Below the pieces are notes generated by a model, which saw only the letters and a list, made by a program, of their open reading frames with translations, was not told where the DNA came from and did not search any database. 64,000 bases of DNA from Chitinophagales bacterium (GTDB lineage: Bacteria; Bacteroidota; Bacteroidia; Chitinophagales; Saprospiraceae), in contig JAAFJY010000015.1 in the NCBI GenBank assembly GCA_013299105.1, forward strand, positions 107,117 through 171,116. The letters are read 5' to 3'. Each line of letters starts with the position of its first letter. The stretch's first letter is position 1. A program made the translations under genes and the position numbers. Of the stretch, positions 44,084 through 52,115 are shown piece after piece.

Positions 44084-44311
44084 TTCATAAATGATAATGG
44101 GATTAACCCCAAAAGCAACCATTCCCCCAACACCCTCAACAAAAAAAATCCCCAATTTCCTGTACCCATCGAACTTCCCACGCGTCCAAAGCGTTGTTAT
44201 TCCATTCAGTTGAAAAGGGGAGTGGTCAAAGTTTAAATTTTCCACTAACTTCGCACCTGAATTTACCATTTCCAGTAAAAACTTAGCCTAGTGGTTTCGA
44301 GACAGAAAAGA

Positions 44312-44384
44312 TGACGGTTTTTCGTCAGCCGAGCCTTCTTTTTGTGGAGGTAGCAGGTGCTACCTTCACAAAAAGAGGCGAAGG
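44312..44384. repeat. Strong hairpins upstream of thioredoxin gene
   Basis: TGACG/CGTCA (44312-44316/44323-44327) forms a small hairpin. It is followed by an 18-bp stem, 44338-44355 with 44358-44375 (CTTTTTGTGGAGGTAGCA and its complement, one mismatch, 2-nt loop), extendable by CCTTC/GAAGG. It lies in the 384-bp gap between the cassette gene and trxA; otherwise I see only the short repeat 44398-44440 there. Confidence 0.6.
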
Positions 44385-44397
44385 ATCACGGAAAAGC

Positions 44398-44440
44398 GGC
44401 CTTTTTTGGTCGAAATGTGAACAGGTTAAGCTTTTACTAT
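44398..44440. repeat. Short dispersed repeat, copy 2
   Basis: GGCCTTTTTTGGTCGAAATG, then TGAACAG and AAGCTTTTACTAT, is the partner of 40941-40983. It ends 27 nt before the thioredoxin ATG. Confidence 0.5.
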
Positions 44441-44467
44441 ATTACACTAAAAAACAATTGTCTAGTC

Positions 44468-44788
44468 ATGGCTTTTGAATTCACGGATACCAACTTCGGA
44501 GAAAAAGCGACCCAAGGGGTTGCATTGGTTGACTTTTGGGCAGAATGGTGTGGCCCTTGCCGCGCTGTCGCACCAGTGATTGAGGAGTTGGCTTCCGATT
44601 ACAAGGACACGGTTTTGGTTGGCAAACTGGACGTAGATACCAACCCCGAAGTGTCGATGAAATTCGGCATCCGCAGTATTCCTACCATCCTGATCCTCAA
44701 GGACGGCGAGGTGGTTTACAAGCACGTGGGCACCTCTGCCAAGCAAACTCTGGCCGCTGAATTGGAAAAAGCGCTGGAAACTGCCTAA
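44468..44788 (+). CDS. trxA: Thioredoxin
   Basis: The 106-residue cytoplasmic disulfide reductase has the classical WCGPC active site (Cys28, Cys31), FWAEWCGPCRAVAPVIEEL, and the cis-Pro motif RSIPT. The start at 44468 gives the normal length; the frame upstream is open but crosses the hairpin and repeat region. It is followed by a strong terminator at 44835-44877. Confidence 0.95.
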   Translation: MAFEFTDTNFGEKATQGVALVDFWAEWCGPCRAVAPVIEELASDYKDTVLVGKLDVDTNPEVSMKFGIRSIPTILILKDGEVVYKHVGTSAKQTLAAELEKALETA

Positions 44789-44834
44789 ATTTTTATGCTG
44801 CTTTTTGCCAGCATATCCGCATAATTACTACTTT

Positions 44835-44877
44835 TAAGCCTTCCGCACTTTAGTGCTGCGGAAGGCTTAACTTTTTT
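44835..44877 (+). terminator. Rho-independent terminator after trxA
   Basis: TAAGCCTTCCGCA (44835-44847) pairs with TGCGGAAGGCTTA (44857-44869), followed by a T-tract (CTTTTTT). This is a textbook intrinsic terminator. Confidence 0.85.
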
Positions 44878-44921
44878 GGACTGCTGCGCGGTCTTGTTGG
44901 GAGCCGCTGATTTGTTTTTAT

Positions 44922-45023
44922 CGCTTCGCGAGTGGTCTGCTCCGCAGCCTGATTGAGGGAACACGGATGAAACGGATAAAACTGATCTTCACGGATTTTC
45001 CAGCGTAATGTTGACAGCATGAC
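44922..45023. repeat. Dispersed repeat family A, copy 1
   Basis: A GC-rich hairpin-like part (CGCTTCGCGAG) is followed by GGGAACACGGATGAAACGGA, AACTGATCTTCACGGATTTT and TGTTGACAGCATGAC. Other copies are at 47427-47511, 54941-55025, 57160-57360 and 62822-62897. Confidence 0.65.
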
Positions 45024-45105
45024 GCAAAAAATAACGCATTATTAACATTCGAAGCCCCTTCTTTTCAACATTTCAACCCTTCAACATTTCAACTACCCTT
45101 AGCCC

Positions 45106-46032
45106 ATGAAATTACTCGACAACTACGAAGCAAGAGACTTAGGTAACCTGGAACTGCTGGCCCGCCAGGTGGTGGAGGGTTTCATCATTGGCCTGCACAA
45201 AAGCCCTTTTCACGGGTTTTCGGTGGAGTTCGCCGAGCACCGCCTGTACAACCAGGGCGAAAGTACCCGCAACATCGACTGGAAGGTGTATGCCCGTACC
45301 GACAAGATGTTCACCAAACGTTTTGAGGAAGAAACCAATTTGCGCTGCCAGATCGTGATCGATTCGTCGTCGTCGATGTATTTTCCGGAGGACACCGGAC
45401 AGAAAAACTATTTCAACAAGCTTCGCTTTTCGGCCCTGGGGGCTGCGGCATTGATGTATTTGTTGCAAAAACAGCGCGACGCTTTTGGCTTGAGTTTGTT
45501 CGACCAACAAGTGAACACCCACACCCGTTGCAAAAGCAGCACGACCCATTTTCGCTTGTTGTTGTCGTACCTCGATCAGCTGATCAACAACCCAGTGCAC
45601 AACAAAACCACCTCGGCGGCAGATGCCCTGCACCAGATCGCCGAAAGCATCCACAAGCGCTCGATGGTGGTGATTTTCAGCGACATGTTTGAGCAAAATG
45701 AGGAGACCGATAAGCTTTTTTCGGCCCTCCAACACCTCAAGCACAACAAGCACGAGGTGGTGCTTTTTCACGTGGTGGACAAGTCAAAGGAACTGGATTT
45801 TGAGTACGAAAACCGACCCTACATGTTCATCGACATGGAAACTGGTGAGCGCCTGCGCCTGCAACCCAATCAAATCAAAAAGCAATACGTTCAGCAAATG
45901 GCCAAGTTCATCGACGAGCTCAAAATGCGCTGCCTGCAATACCAGATCGATCTCGTAGAAGCCGACATTAACCAAGGCTTCCGCCAGATTTTGCAAACCT
46001 ATCTGGTGAAACGTGGCAAAATGAACGTGTGA
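45106..46032 (+). CDS. DUF58 protein with vWA-like MIDAS
   Basis: The 308-residue cytoplasmic protein has VEFAEHRLYNQGESTRNIDW, the DUF58 signature, and an integrin-like MIDAS motif DSSSSM near residues 86-91, with a later FSDMFEQ strand. DUF58 proteins usually sit with MoxR AAA ATPases and Ca-activated membrane proteins in metal-enzyme or stress maturation clusters. No such partner is in this window. It lies 21 nt upstream of the PPK2 gene, probably co-transcribed. Confidence 0.87.
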   Translation: MKLLDNYEARDLGNLELLARQVVEGFIIGLHKSPFHGFSVEFAEHRLYNQGESTRNIDWKVYARTDKMFTKRFEEETNLRCQIVIDSSSSMYFPEDTGQKNYFNKLRFSALGAAALMYLLQKQRDAFGLSLFDQQVNTHTRCKSSTTHFRLLLSYLDQLINNPVHNKTTSAADALHQIAESIHKRSMVVIFSDMFEQNEETDKLFSALQHLKHNKHEVVLFHVVDKSKELDFEYENRPYMFIDMETGERLRLQPNQIKKQYVQQMAKFIDELKMRCLQYQIDLVEADINQGFRQILQTYLVKRGKMNV

Positions 46033-46053
46033 GTCTGTAAAACCCTTCACCAA

Positions 46054-46800
46054 ATGATCAAACTAGCCAAACAATCCACCGACCCTGCCGAAAACCTGGA
46101 AAAAGAGGACCTGAAAGAACAAACTGAAAAACTGGTCGAAAGACTGGGCGAATTGCAGGACATGCTCACCGCCCAAAAGAAATATGGTGTCCTCGTGATC
46201 TTTCAAGGCATGGACGGCAGCGGCAAAGACGGAGCAGCCCGCAACGTGTTCAAGGAATGCCACCCTTCAGCGATCCATGCCACCAGTTTCAAAAAGCCAA
46301 CGGAGGAAGAATTTGCCCACGATTTCCTGTGGCGGGTACACAAAGTAACCCCGCCCAAGGGCATGATCCACATTTTCAACCGTTCGCATTACGAAGACAT
46401 CATCATCCAAAGGGTACACAAGTGGATCGACGAGGAAAAAGTCAACAAGCGCGTGGCCGCCATCAATGCGTTTGAAGAGCTCCTGACTTTTGACGGCAAC
46501 ACCATTATTTTTAAGTTCATGCTGCACATTTCCAAGGAACAACAGGAAATTGAGCTCAAGCAACGCATGGAAGACCCCACCAAAGCCTGGAAACACAACG
46601 CAGGCGATTGGAAGGAACGGGAATTTTGGGACGACTATATGCGTTGTTACGAAGACGCGATCAATCGCTGCAATGGGGTGCCCTGGCACATCATCCCCGT
46701 CGATAAGCGTTGGTACCGCGATTATTGCGTGGCTAAAATCATGGTGGAAACCCTGGAGAAATTGGACTTGGAGTATCCGCCGTTTAAGCCGGAAGAGTAG
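46054..46800 (+). CDS. Polyphosphate kinase 2 family protein
   Basis: The 248-residue PPK2 enzyme transfers phosphate between polyphosphate and nucleotides (AMP/ADP/GDP). The Walker A is GMDGSGKDG at 52-60, and FNRSHYEDIIIQRVH carries the Walker B/lid start. HISKEQQEIELKQRMEDPTKAWK is the lid helix region, and WHIIPVDKRWYRDY is typical of the family. Single-domain length fits class I or III; the class cannot be fixed by eye. It is followed by a long hairpin (46802-46858). Confidence 0.9.
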   Translation: MIKLAKQSTDPAENLEKEDLKEQTEKLVERLGELQDMLTAQKKYGVLVIFQGMDGSGKDGAARNVFKECHPSAIHATSFKKPTEEEFAHDFLWRVHKVTPPKGMIHIFNRSHYEDIIIQRVHKWIDEEKVNKRVAAINAFEELLTFDGNTIIFKFMLHISKEQQEIELKQRMEDPTKAWKHNAGDWKEREFWDDYMRCYEDAINRCNGVPWHIIPVDKRWYRDYCVAKIMVETLEKLDLEYPPFKPEE

Positions 46801-46801
46801 T

Positions 46802-46858
46802 TGCACAACATTTACGTTTGCTAAACTTCAAAAGTTTGGTAAACGTAAATGTTGTGCA
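46802..46858. terminator. 27-bp hairpin after the PPK2 gene
   Basis: TGCACAACATTTACGTTTGC and following bases (46802-46828) pair with 46832-46858 with two mismatches and a 3-nt loop, beginning 2 nt after the PPK2 stop. There is no clear T-tract, so it may act as an RNA-stabilising end, or it may be an inserted inverted repeat. Confidence 0.6.
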
Positions 46859-46891
46859 GGAGCAACATCATAGTCTATTAGAAAAAGGAAA

Positions 46892-47323
46892 ATGAAACCC
46901 GAAATCGACAAAATAAGGATCGATAAATGGTTGTGGACCGTGCGGTTCTTCAAGTCCCGCACCCTGGCTTCTGATGCCGTAAAAGGGGGGCGGGTCAAAA
47001 TCAAAGGTGCCCCGATCAAATCCGCTTACATGGTGTCGCGGGGAGAGGTCATTGAAGTGAAGAAAAACGGTTTTACGTTCCAGTTCAAGGTAGTGGACTT
47101 GCTGAAAAACCGCGTTTCGGCACCCCTAGCGATTTTGTGCTACGAAAACTTGACTTCGGAAGAAGAATTGAATAAGTACAATACCTGGTTTACGGGAAAA
47201 AGCCGCTCGGAAATCCGCGAAGCGGGTACAGGGCGGCCCACCAAAAAAGAGCGCCGTGAGATTGATGATTTCAAGGACGATTTTTTGATGGGGGATGATT
47301 GGTTTGATGAAGAGGAGGGGTGA
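46892..47323 (+). CDS. S4-domain RNA-binding protein (Hsp15/HslR-like)
   Basis: The 143-residue protein has an N-terminal S4 domain (IRIDKWLWTVRFFKSRTLAS, GGRVKIKG, SRGEVIEVKKN) like heat-shock protein 15, which binds 50S subunits carrying nascent chains. The tail is charged, with GRPTKKERREIDDF and an acidic end. The role in recycling stalled 50S subunits is inferred from family. Confidence 0.85.
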   Translation: MKPEIDKIRIDKWLWTVRFFKSRTLASDAVKGGRVKIKGAPIKSAYMVSRGEVIEVKKNGFTFQFKVVDLLKNRVSAPLAILCYENLTSEEELNKYNTWFTGKSRSEIREAGTGRPTKKERREIDDFKDDFLMGDDWFDEEEG

Positions 47324-47426
47324 ATTATGAGTTATGAGCGGGGCTCGCAAGGAACAAAAAAGAAACACAAAGTGGACATCTTTGACTTTTGATTAAGCCC
47401 TTTGCGTGGCAGTGTTATAGCCAAAA

Positions 47427-47511
47427 TCATGGTCAAAATCATGCTGGAAATCAGTGAAAATCAGTTTTATCAGTTTCATCAGTGTTCCCAATTAGCCTCG
47501 CGCAGCGAGGC
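47427..47511. repeat. Dispersed repeat family A, copy 2 (inverted)
   Basis: GGTCAAAATCATGCTGGAAA, TCAGTTTCATCAGTGTTCCC and a near-palindrome GCCTCGCGCAGCGAGGC (47495-47511) form the reverse complement of the family-A order. Confidence 0.7.
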
Positions 47512-47587
47512 AACGAAGATGTCTAATCTGCGGCTCCAAGGGAGTTTTGATGTGACCTCAAAATCAATTGGCACGCTTGGACTTTAT

Positions 47588-47944
47588 TCAATTGCCCCGA
47601 TAGACTACCCCAGAAGTAGGCGTTTCTTTCAACTCAATCGCGCTCAACAATGGCAATTCCGGTTTCAATCGATCCCAAATCCAGATGGCGATGTTTTCGG
47701 CCGTTGGGTTTTCCAAGCCAGGAATGTCATTCAAAAGGTTGTGGTCCAACTGGGCTTTGAGCGGGGCCCAGGCCTTTTTTACATCGGCAAAATCCAAAAC
47801 CCAACCCAAGTGTGGATCCAAAGGGCCATCCAGCACGATTTTTACATAATAGGTATGCCCGTGCATTCTTTTGCACTGGTGTCCTTCAGGTACGTTGGGC
47901 AAAAAATGGGCGGAGTCGAAGCCAAATTCTTTGTATAATTCCAT
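47588..47944 (-). CDS. queD: 6-carboxy-tetrahydropterin synthase/6-pyruvoyl-tetrahydropterin synthase family
   Basis: The 118-residue protein makes 6-carboxy-5,6,7,8-tetrahydropterin in queuosine and 7-deazaguanine synthesis. It shows FDSAHFLP with the first zinc His, CKRMHGHTYYV with catalytic Cys and the HGH zinc pair, DFADVKK, LDHNLLND, PTAENIA and the late Glu in IELKETPTSG. The single-domain length favours QueD over eukaryotic PTPS. Confidence 0.9.
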   Translation of the reverse strand: MELYKEFGFDSAHFLPNVPEGHQCKRMHGHTYYVKIVLDGPLDPHLGWVLDFADVKKAWAPLKAQLDHNLLNDIPGLENPTAENIAIWIWDRLKPELPLLSAIELKETPTSGVVYRGN

Positions 47945-48075
47945 TTTAAGTTTAGTGATTTTAAGGATTAGGGTCTTTTGACTGGACTTGCGGATACGCG
48001 TTACAAACGCGTGAAAGATGGTTCCGGTCGGAGACCCGGAACCAGCGTCCGGTCAGGATACCCAGAACCAGCGGT

Positions 48076-48891
48076 TCAAAGTGCAGCCAAGAGTATTTCC
48101 GCCATTTCTTTTTGCAAAACAGCAGCAGCTTCGCGTGCTTTTTCCGCAAAGGCCTCCCCTTGTCCGGCAAAAATAATGCCACGAGAAGAATTGACCAACA
48201 GGCCAATGTCGGCATTCAAGCCATGTTCGCAGATGGCTTTTAGGTCGCCGCCTTGTGCGCCTACGCCGGGCACCAGTAAAAAATGATCGGGTGCAACTTC
48301 ACGGATGCTTTTGAAATGCGCTGGGTGGGTAGCTCCCGTCACGAACATCAGGTTTTCAGGGGTACCCCAAGTTGTGGCTTTTTTCATGACCTTGATGTAC
48401 AAAGGCTGGCCATCTTCCTGTGTGCCGAATTGAAAATCAACACTGCCAGGATTCGAGGTCAAAGCCAGCAAGATCACCCATTTGCCCGGAAACTCCAAAA
48501 AAGGCTGTACCGAATCGCCGCCCATGTAAGGCGCAATGGTCAAGGCATCGCAGTTGTAAGTTTGGAAAAAAGCCTGTGCATACAAGCGCGACGTATTGCC
48601 GATGTCACCCCGTTTGGCATCGGCAATGACCAAGTGCTGATCGCCGATGTAAGCAATGGTTTTGGCGAATGCCTGCCATCCGGGCACTCCCAGGGCTTCA
48701 AAAAAAGCCAGATTGGGCTTGTAGGCCACACAAAGGTCGCGGGTGGCGTCGATGATGGCTTTGTTGAACTCAAAAACGGGGTCTTCGCTTTCCAATAAGT
48801 GTGCAGGGATCTTGGACATTTCAGGGTCCAGACCTAAGCACAGGAAAGACTTACGCTCGCGAATAGCGGCTACGAGTGCAGAACGGTTCAT
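48076..48891 (-). CDS. pyrF: Orotidine 5'-phosphate decarboxylase, type 2
   Basis: This 271-residue enzyme of the last step of UMP synthesis has LCLGLDPE at the start, YKPNLAFFEALG, and the catalytic DAKRGDIGNT (Asp91, Lys93, Asp96). The late phosphate site is LVPGVGAQGGD and NSSRGI. Its length and the FFEALG motif place it in the longer subgroup found in Bacteroidota and Actinobacteria. It lies 13 nt after nifU. Confidence 0.95.
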   Translation of the reverse strand: MNRSALVAAIRERKSFLCLGLDPEMSKIPAHLLESEDPVFEFNKAIIDATRDLCVAYKPNLAFFEALGVPGWQAFAKTIAYIGDQHLVIADAKRGDIGNTSRLYAQAFFQTYNCDALTIAPYMGGDSVQPFLEFPGKWVILLALTSNPGSVDFQFGTQEDGQPLYIKVMKKATTWGTPENLMFVTGATHPAHFKSIREVAPDHFLLVPGVGAQGGDLKAICEHGLNADIGLLVNSSRGIIFAGQGEAFAEKAREAAAVLQKEMAEILLAAL

Positions 48892-48904
48892 GCCTTCAGT
48901 GTGC

Positions 48905-49159
48905 TTATGCTACCGTCAAGCCATTGAGCGCTTCCACGCCTTTGATGCCAGGCACTTTCGACTTGATGGCCTGTTCGATGCCTGCACGCATGGTCATCAC
49001 CGACATGCTGCAATTTTGACAATTGCCCATCCAGCGAATTTGCACAACGTGGTCATCCGTAAGGTCCACCACTTCAACGTTCCCGCCGTCCACTGCGAGG
49101 TGTGGGCGAACGTCGTTCAGCGCCGCATCAATTTGTGCCAACAATTCTTGCTTTTCCAC
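48905..49159 (-). CDS. NifU C-terminal-domain Fe-S scaffold
   Basis: The 84-residue protein is a stand-alone NifU C-terminal domain with GNCQNCSMS (Cys47, Cys50), which binds or passes Fe-S clusters. DGGNVEVVDL and the helix after the CxxC are typical. It lies between mrp (156 nt upstream) and pyrF, and mrp-nifU pairing is common in Fe-S assembly. Confidence 0.9.
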   Translation of the reverse strand: MEKQELLAQIDAALNDVRPHLAVDGGNVEVVDLTDDHVVQIRWMGNCQNCSMSVMTMRAGIEQAIKSKVPGIKGVEALNGLTVA

Positions 49160-49314
49160 GAATCAGAATTATGTATGAAACAAGAGAATTTCGATTTTTT
49201 CTCTACTCCCTTGTTTTAATTTTAAACTTATCTTGCTAAAAAGTCAGCGTTTCCAGTCAACGGAATCGGCTTGATTCTCCTCAACCCCTCAACTTCTCAA
49301 CCCCTCAACTAAAC

Positions 49315-50415
49315 TCAACCTTCCATTCTCACCACCTGAGTAGGCTCCTGCGTTTCGTTGCGAATGGCCACTTGCCTGGCTACATTTTGGGCCATTTTGA
49401 CCAAGGCTTCGTGCGAAATGGGGTCTTCTTCACCCCTTAAAATGGCGGGTTTTCCCCCGTCTCCTGCTTCACGAATGCCTTGAACCAGTGGGATTTGCCC
49501 CAAAAGTACGGTATTGTTTAGTTTTGCGAGCTTTTTCCCGCCACCTTCTCCAAAAATAAAGTAGCGATGGTCGGGCAATTCTTTGGGCGTGAACCAGGCC
49601 ATGTTTTCCACGATGCCCAAAAGCGGTACCATCACGCCCGGCAATTGGAACATGTTGGCGGCTTTCACGGCGTCGATTACTGCGACTTCTTGTGGGGTAG
49701 TGACGATCACGGCACCAGTAACTGGCACGGTTTGTACCATTGTCAATTGAATGTCGCCAGTGCCAGGGGGCAGGTCGATCACCAAGTAATCCAGTTCAGG
49801 CCAAAGGCAATCGTTGACAAACTGCTTGATGATGCCTGCCAAACGGGGGCCACGCAAAACCACTGCTTGTTCGGGTTCGATGATGAAACCAATCGACATC
49901 AGGTGGATACCGTATGCTTCGAGAGGATTCATTTTAGGTTGGCCATACACATCGCGGATCTTGGGCCTTTGCCCCTGCAAACCAAACATGGTAGGGATCG
50001 AAGGTCCATAAATATCGGCATCCATCAAGCCTACTTTTGCCCCCAGCATTTGCAATCCCAAGGCCAGGTTGGTCGCTACTGTCGATTTGCCAACTCCACC
50101 TTTGCCGGAAGCCACGGCGATGATGTTTTTCACCTGGGGCAGGGCACTTGCTGGCGCTTCGCCTTGGGTGGCGCGGGTCATCAGGTGTACATGCACACTC
50201 GCTTGGGGATAAACTTCGAGGATAGCGGCCTGGCAGGCAAAGTTCAAATCTGACTTGTGCTGGGTATTGAGCGAGGCCAATTCCAGGGTGAAGCTCACAT
50301 TGTTGCCTTCGATTTTGAGGTCGCGGACCATGCTGGCCGTGATCAGGTCACGCCCAGTTATGGGGTCATTGACCTTGCTGAGTGCGCGAACAATTTGAGT
50401 GGTATCGATGGACAT
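49315..50415 (-). CDS. Mrp/NBP35-family P-loop ATPase (Fe-S carrier)
   Basis: The 366-residue protein has an N-terminal DUF59-like domain (residues 1 to about 85), the deviant Walker A ASGKGGVGKST at 102-112, DADIYGPS and VIDLPPGTGD. It is proposed to load Fe-S clusters onto target proteins. The CxxC usually found before the IFGEGGG motif is replaced by PKELPDHRY, as I recall for other Bacteroidota members. The start at 50415 was chosen over an upstream frame that runs into the divergent promoter region. Confidence 0.92.
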   Translation of the reverse strand: MSIDTTQIVRALSKVNDPITGRDLITASMVRDLKIEGNNVSFTLELASLNTQHKSDLNFACQAAILEVYPQASVHVHLMTRATQGEAPASALPQVKNIIAVASGKGGVGKSTVATNLALGLQMLGAKVGLMDADIYGPSIPTMFGLQGQRPKIRDVYGQPKMNPLEAYGIHLMSIGFIIEPEQAVVLRGPRLAGIIKQFVNDCLWPELDYLVIDLPPGTGDIQLTMVQTVPVTGAVIVTTPQEVAVIDAVKAANMFQLPGVMVPLLGIVENMAWFTPKELPDHRYFIFGEGGGKKLAKLNNTVLLGQIPLVQGIREAGDGGKPAILRGEEDPISHEALVKMAQNVARQVAIRNETQEPTQVVRMEG

Positions 50416-50602
50416 TTTTTGAGTACTTATGTTTATTTGCGGGCACAAAATTACAACAATTCACAGCGGAAAAGAGTTTTTCAGCGCTTCAATGCTGAAT
50501 AAACTGCTCTGTTTTTGGATTTGTTCGTTATACCAAAGGGCGAAAAACTTTCTCAAGCCAATTTCTCAAACTATTTTTACCGTTCACAACCCTAATCGCT
50601 TG

Positions 50603-52030
50603 ATGGAAATGTACACTCGCCGACTGTTTGCTTGTCTGAGCCTTCTAATGTTCAGCGCAGCTCTTTTTGCCCAACCCAGTACTCAACCGGACCGCTTTCC
50701 TCCTGGATTGTATCCCGATCGCATCATCCTGACCTGGAAAAGCAATCCCGCTACTTCCATCGCAGTGACTTGGCGAACCAGTACCGAGGTGACCAAGGGC
50801 CAAGCTCAAATTGCATTGGCTGACCCAGGGCCGGATTTTGTAGAAAAAGCGGCCAAAAAGCCAGCGCAAACCGAGACTTTGAAAAGCGAATACGGCCTGG
50901 CACACTACCATTCGGTCAATATTGAAGGATTGAGCCCCAATACCACCTACGCCATCCGGGTAGGAGACAGCCTGCGTTGGAGCGAGTGGACCCATTTCAC
51001 GACAGCCAAAGCGGAACTGGCTCCCTTTAGCTTCATTTATTTTGGCGATGCGCAGACCGAACTCAAGTCGCTGTGGTCGCGTTGCATCCGTGAGGCGGTT
51101 TTGCAGGCCCCCAAAGCCTCGTTCATGATCCATGCGGGCGACTTGATCAACAATGCCAGACGCGACGAGGAGTGGGGCGAATGGCACTATGCGGGTGGTT
51201 GGCTCAATTTCAAGATTCCAAGCATTGCCACCCCTGGCAACCACGAATATTCTTACCGCGATGCCCAAAACAAAGTGGCCCTGACACCGCACTGGCGAGC
51301 TGGGTTCACTTTGCCCGAAAACGGCCCCAAAGGCCTGGAAGAATCCTGCTATTACGTGGATTACCAAGGAGTGAGGATTGTTTCTTTGAATACGCAAGCC
51401 TATTTATTTTTTGACCAAGACAGCGTAAGCCAAATCCAATGGTTGGAAAAAGTACTGGCTGAAAACCCACACCCTTGGTCGGTGGTGACCATGCACCATC
51501 CGGTTTATTCGTCCAAAGAAGGGCGCGACAATCCCACGATTCGTGAAAAATTGAAGCCTATTTTTGAAAAGTACGGCGTGGATTTGGTCCTGCAAGGCCA
51601 CGATCACACTTATGGGCGAGGCGGCAATATACCCGAAGGCAAGTTGTACGCCGATGCCAAAGGCCCGGTTTATGTGGTATCGGTGAGTGGTCCCAAAATG
51701 TACGATATTTCACTGGGCGATTGGATGTATCGGGCTGCCTCCAATACTCAATTGTATCAAATTGTGCAGGTGGATGCCCAACGCATTCGCTACGAAGCTT
51801 ATACGGTGACCAATCAATTGTACGATGCGTTTGAAATTCGCCGCCAGGGCGACAAGAAACGTTTTGTGGACGAAGCCCCCAACCTGGAAGAAAGGGTAGA
51901 AGTGCCCCAAGTATTTAAAAATCTTTACCACGATTCGGATTGGAAGGAGTTCAAAGCCAGATATGCTGCTTACAAAGCCAAAACCGCAGCAATAGTGCGC
52001 TACCGCAAACCCGCTAAAAACAAAAAGTAG
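50603..52030 (+). CDS. Purple-acid-phosphatase-like metallophosphoesterase, exported
   Basis: The 475-residue protein has a signal peptide (LFACLSLLMFSAALFAQ). An N-terminal fibronectin-like domain covers about 35-140. The metallophosphoesterase core has FGDAQTE, HAGDLINN, PGNHEY, MHHPVYSS and QGHDHTYGR. It probably hydrolyses phosphomonoesters or related esters in the periplasm. The start was chosen at 50603 (MEMYTRR); the longer upstream frame overlaps the divergent mrp promoter. Confidence 0.88.
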   Translation: MEMYTRRLFACLSLLMFSAALFAQPSTQPDRFPPGLYPDRIILTWKSNPATSIAVTWRTSTEVTKGQAQIALADPGPDFVEKAAKKPAQTETLKSEYGLAHYHSVNIEGLSPNTTYAIRVGDSLRWSEWTHFTTAKAELAPFSFIYFGDAQTELKSLWSRCIREAVLQAPKASFMIHAGDLINNARRDEEWGEWHYAGGWLNFKIPSIATPGNHEYSYRDAQNKVALTPHWRAGFTLPENGPKGLEESCYYVDYQGVRIVSLNTQAYLFFDQDSVSQIQWLEKVLAENPHPWSVVTMHHPVYSSKEGRDNPTIREKLKPIFEKYGVDLVLQGHDHTYGRGGNIPEGKLYADAKGPVYVVSVSGPKMYDISLGDWMYRAASNTQLYQIVQVDAQRIRYEAYTVTNQLYDAFEIRRQGDKKRFVDEAPNLEERVEVPQVFKNLYHDSDWKEFKARYAAYKAKTAAIVRYRKPAKNKK

Positions 52031-52036
52031 TGGGTT

Positions 52037-52071
52037 TTTGCAGCGTGGATGCTAAAAATGTTTTAACTTTG
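52037..52071 (+). promoter_or_regulatory. Candidate promoter of the HU-SPOR gene
   Basis: TTTG (52037-52040), a 23-nt spacer and TAACTTTG (52064-52071, exact TAnnTTTG) lie 44 nt upstream of the ATG at 52116. Confidence 0.5.
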
Positions 52072-52115
52072 TAGAAACTTGACCTAAAGGCCAAACATAC
52101 TGATACAAACAATCT

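Noticed and set aside
44063..44269. Minus-strand 68-codon frame after the cassette gene
   Set aside because: It overlaps the cassette gene end, has no motif or start signal, and lies in a region of decayed sequence.
47402..47938. Plus-strand 178-codon frame over queD
   Set aside because: It is antisense to QueD with all zinc and catalytic motifs, and its first part runs through a family-A repeat.
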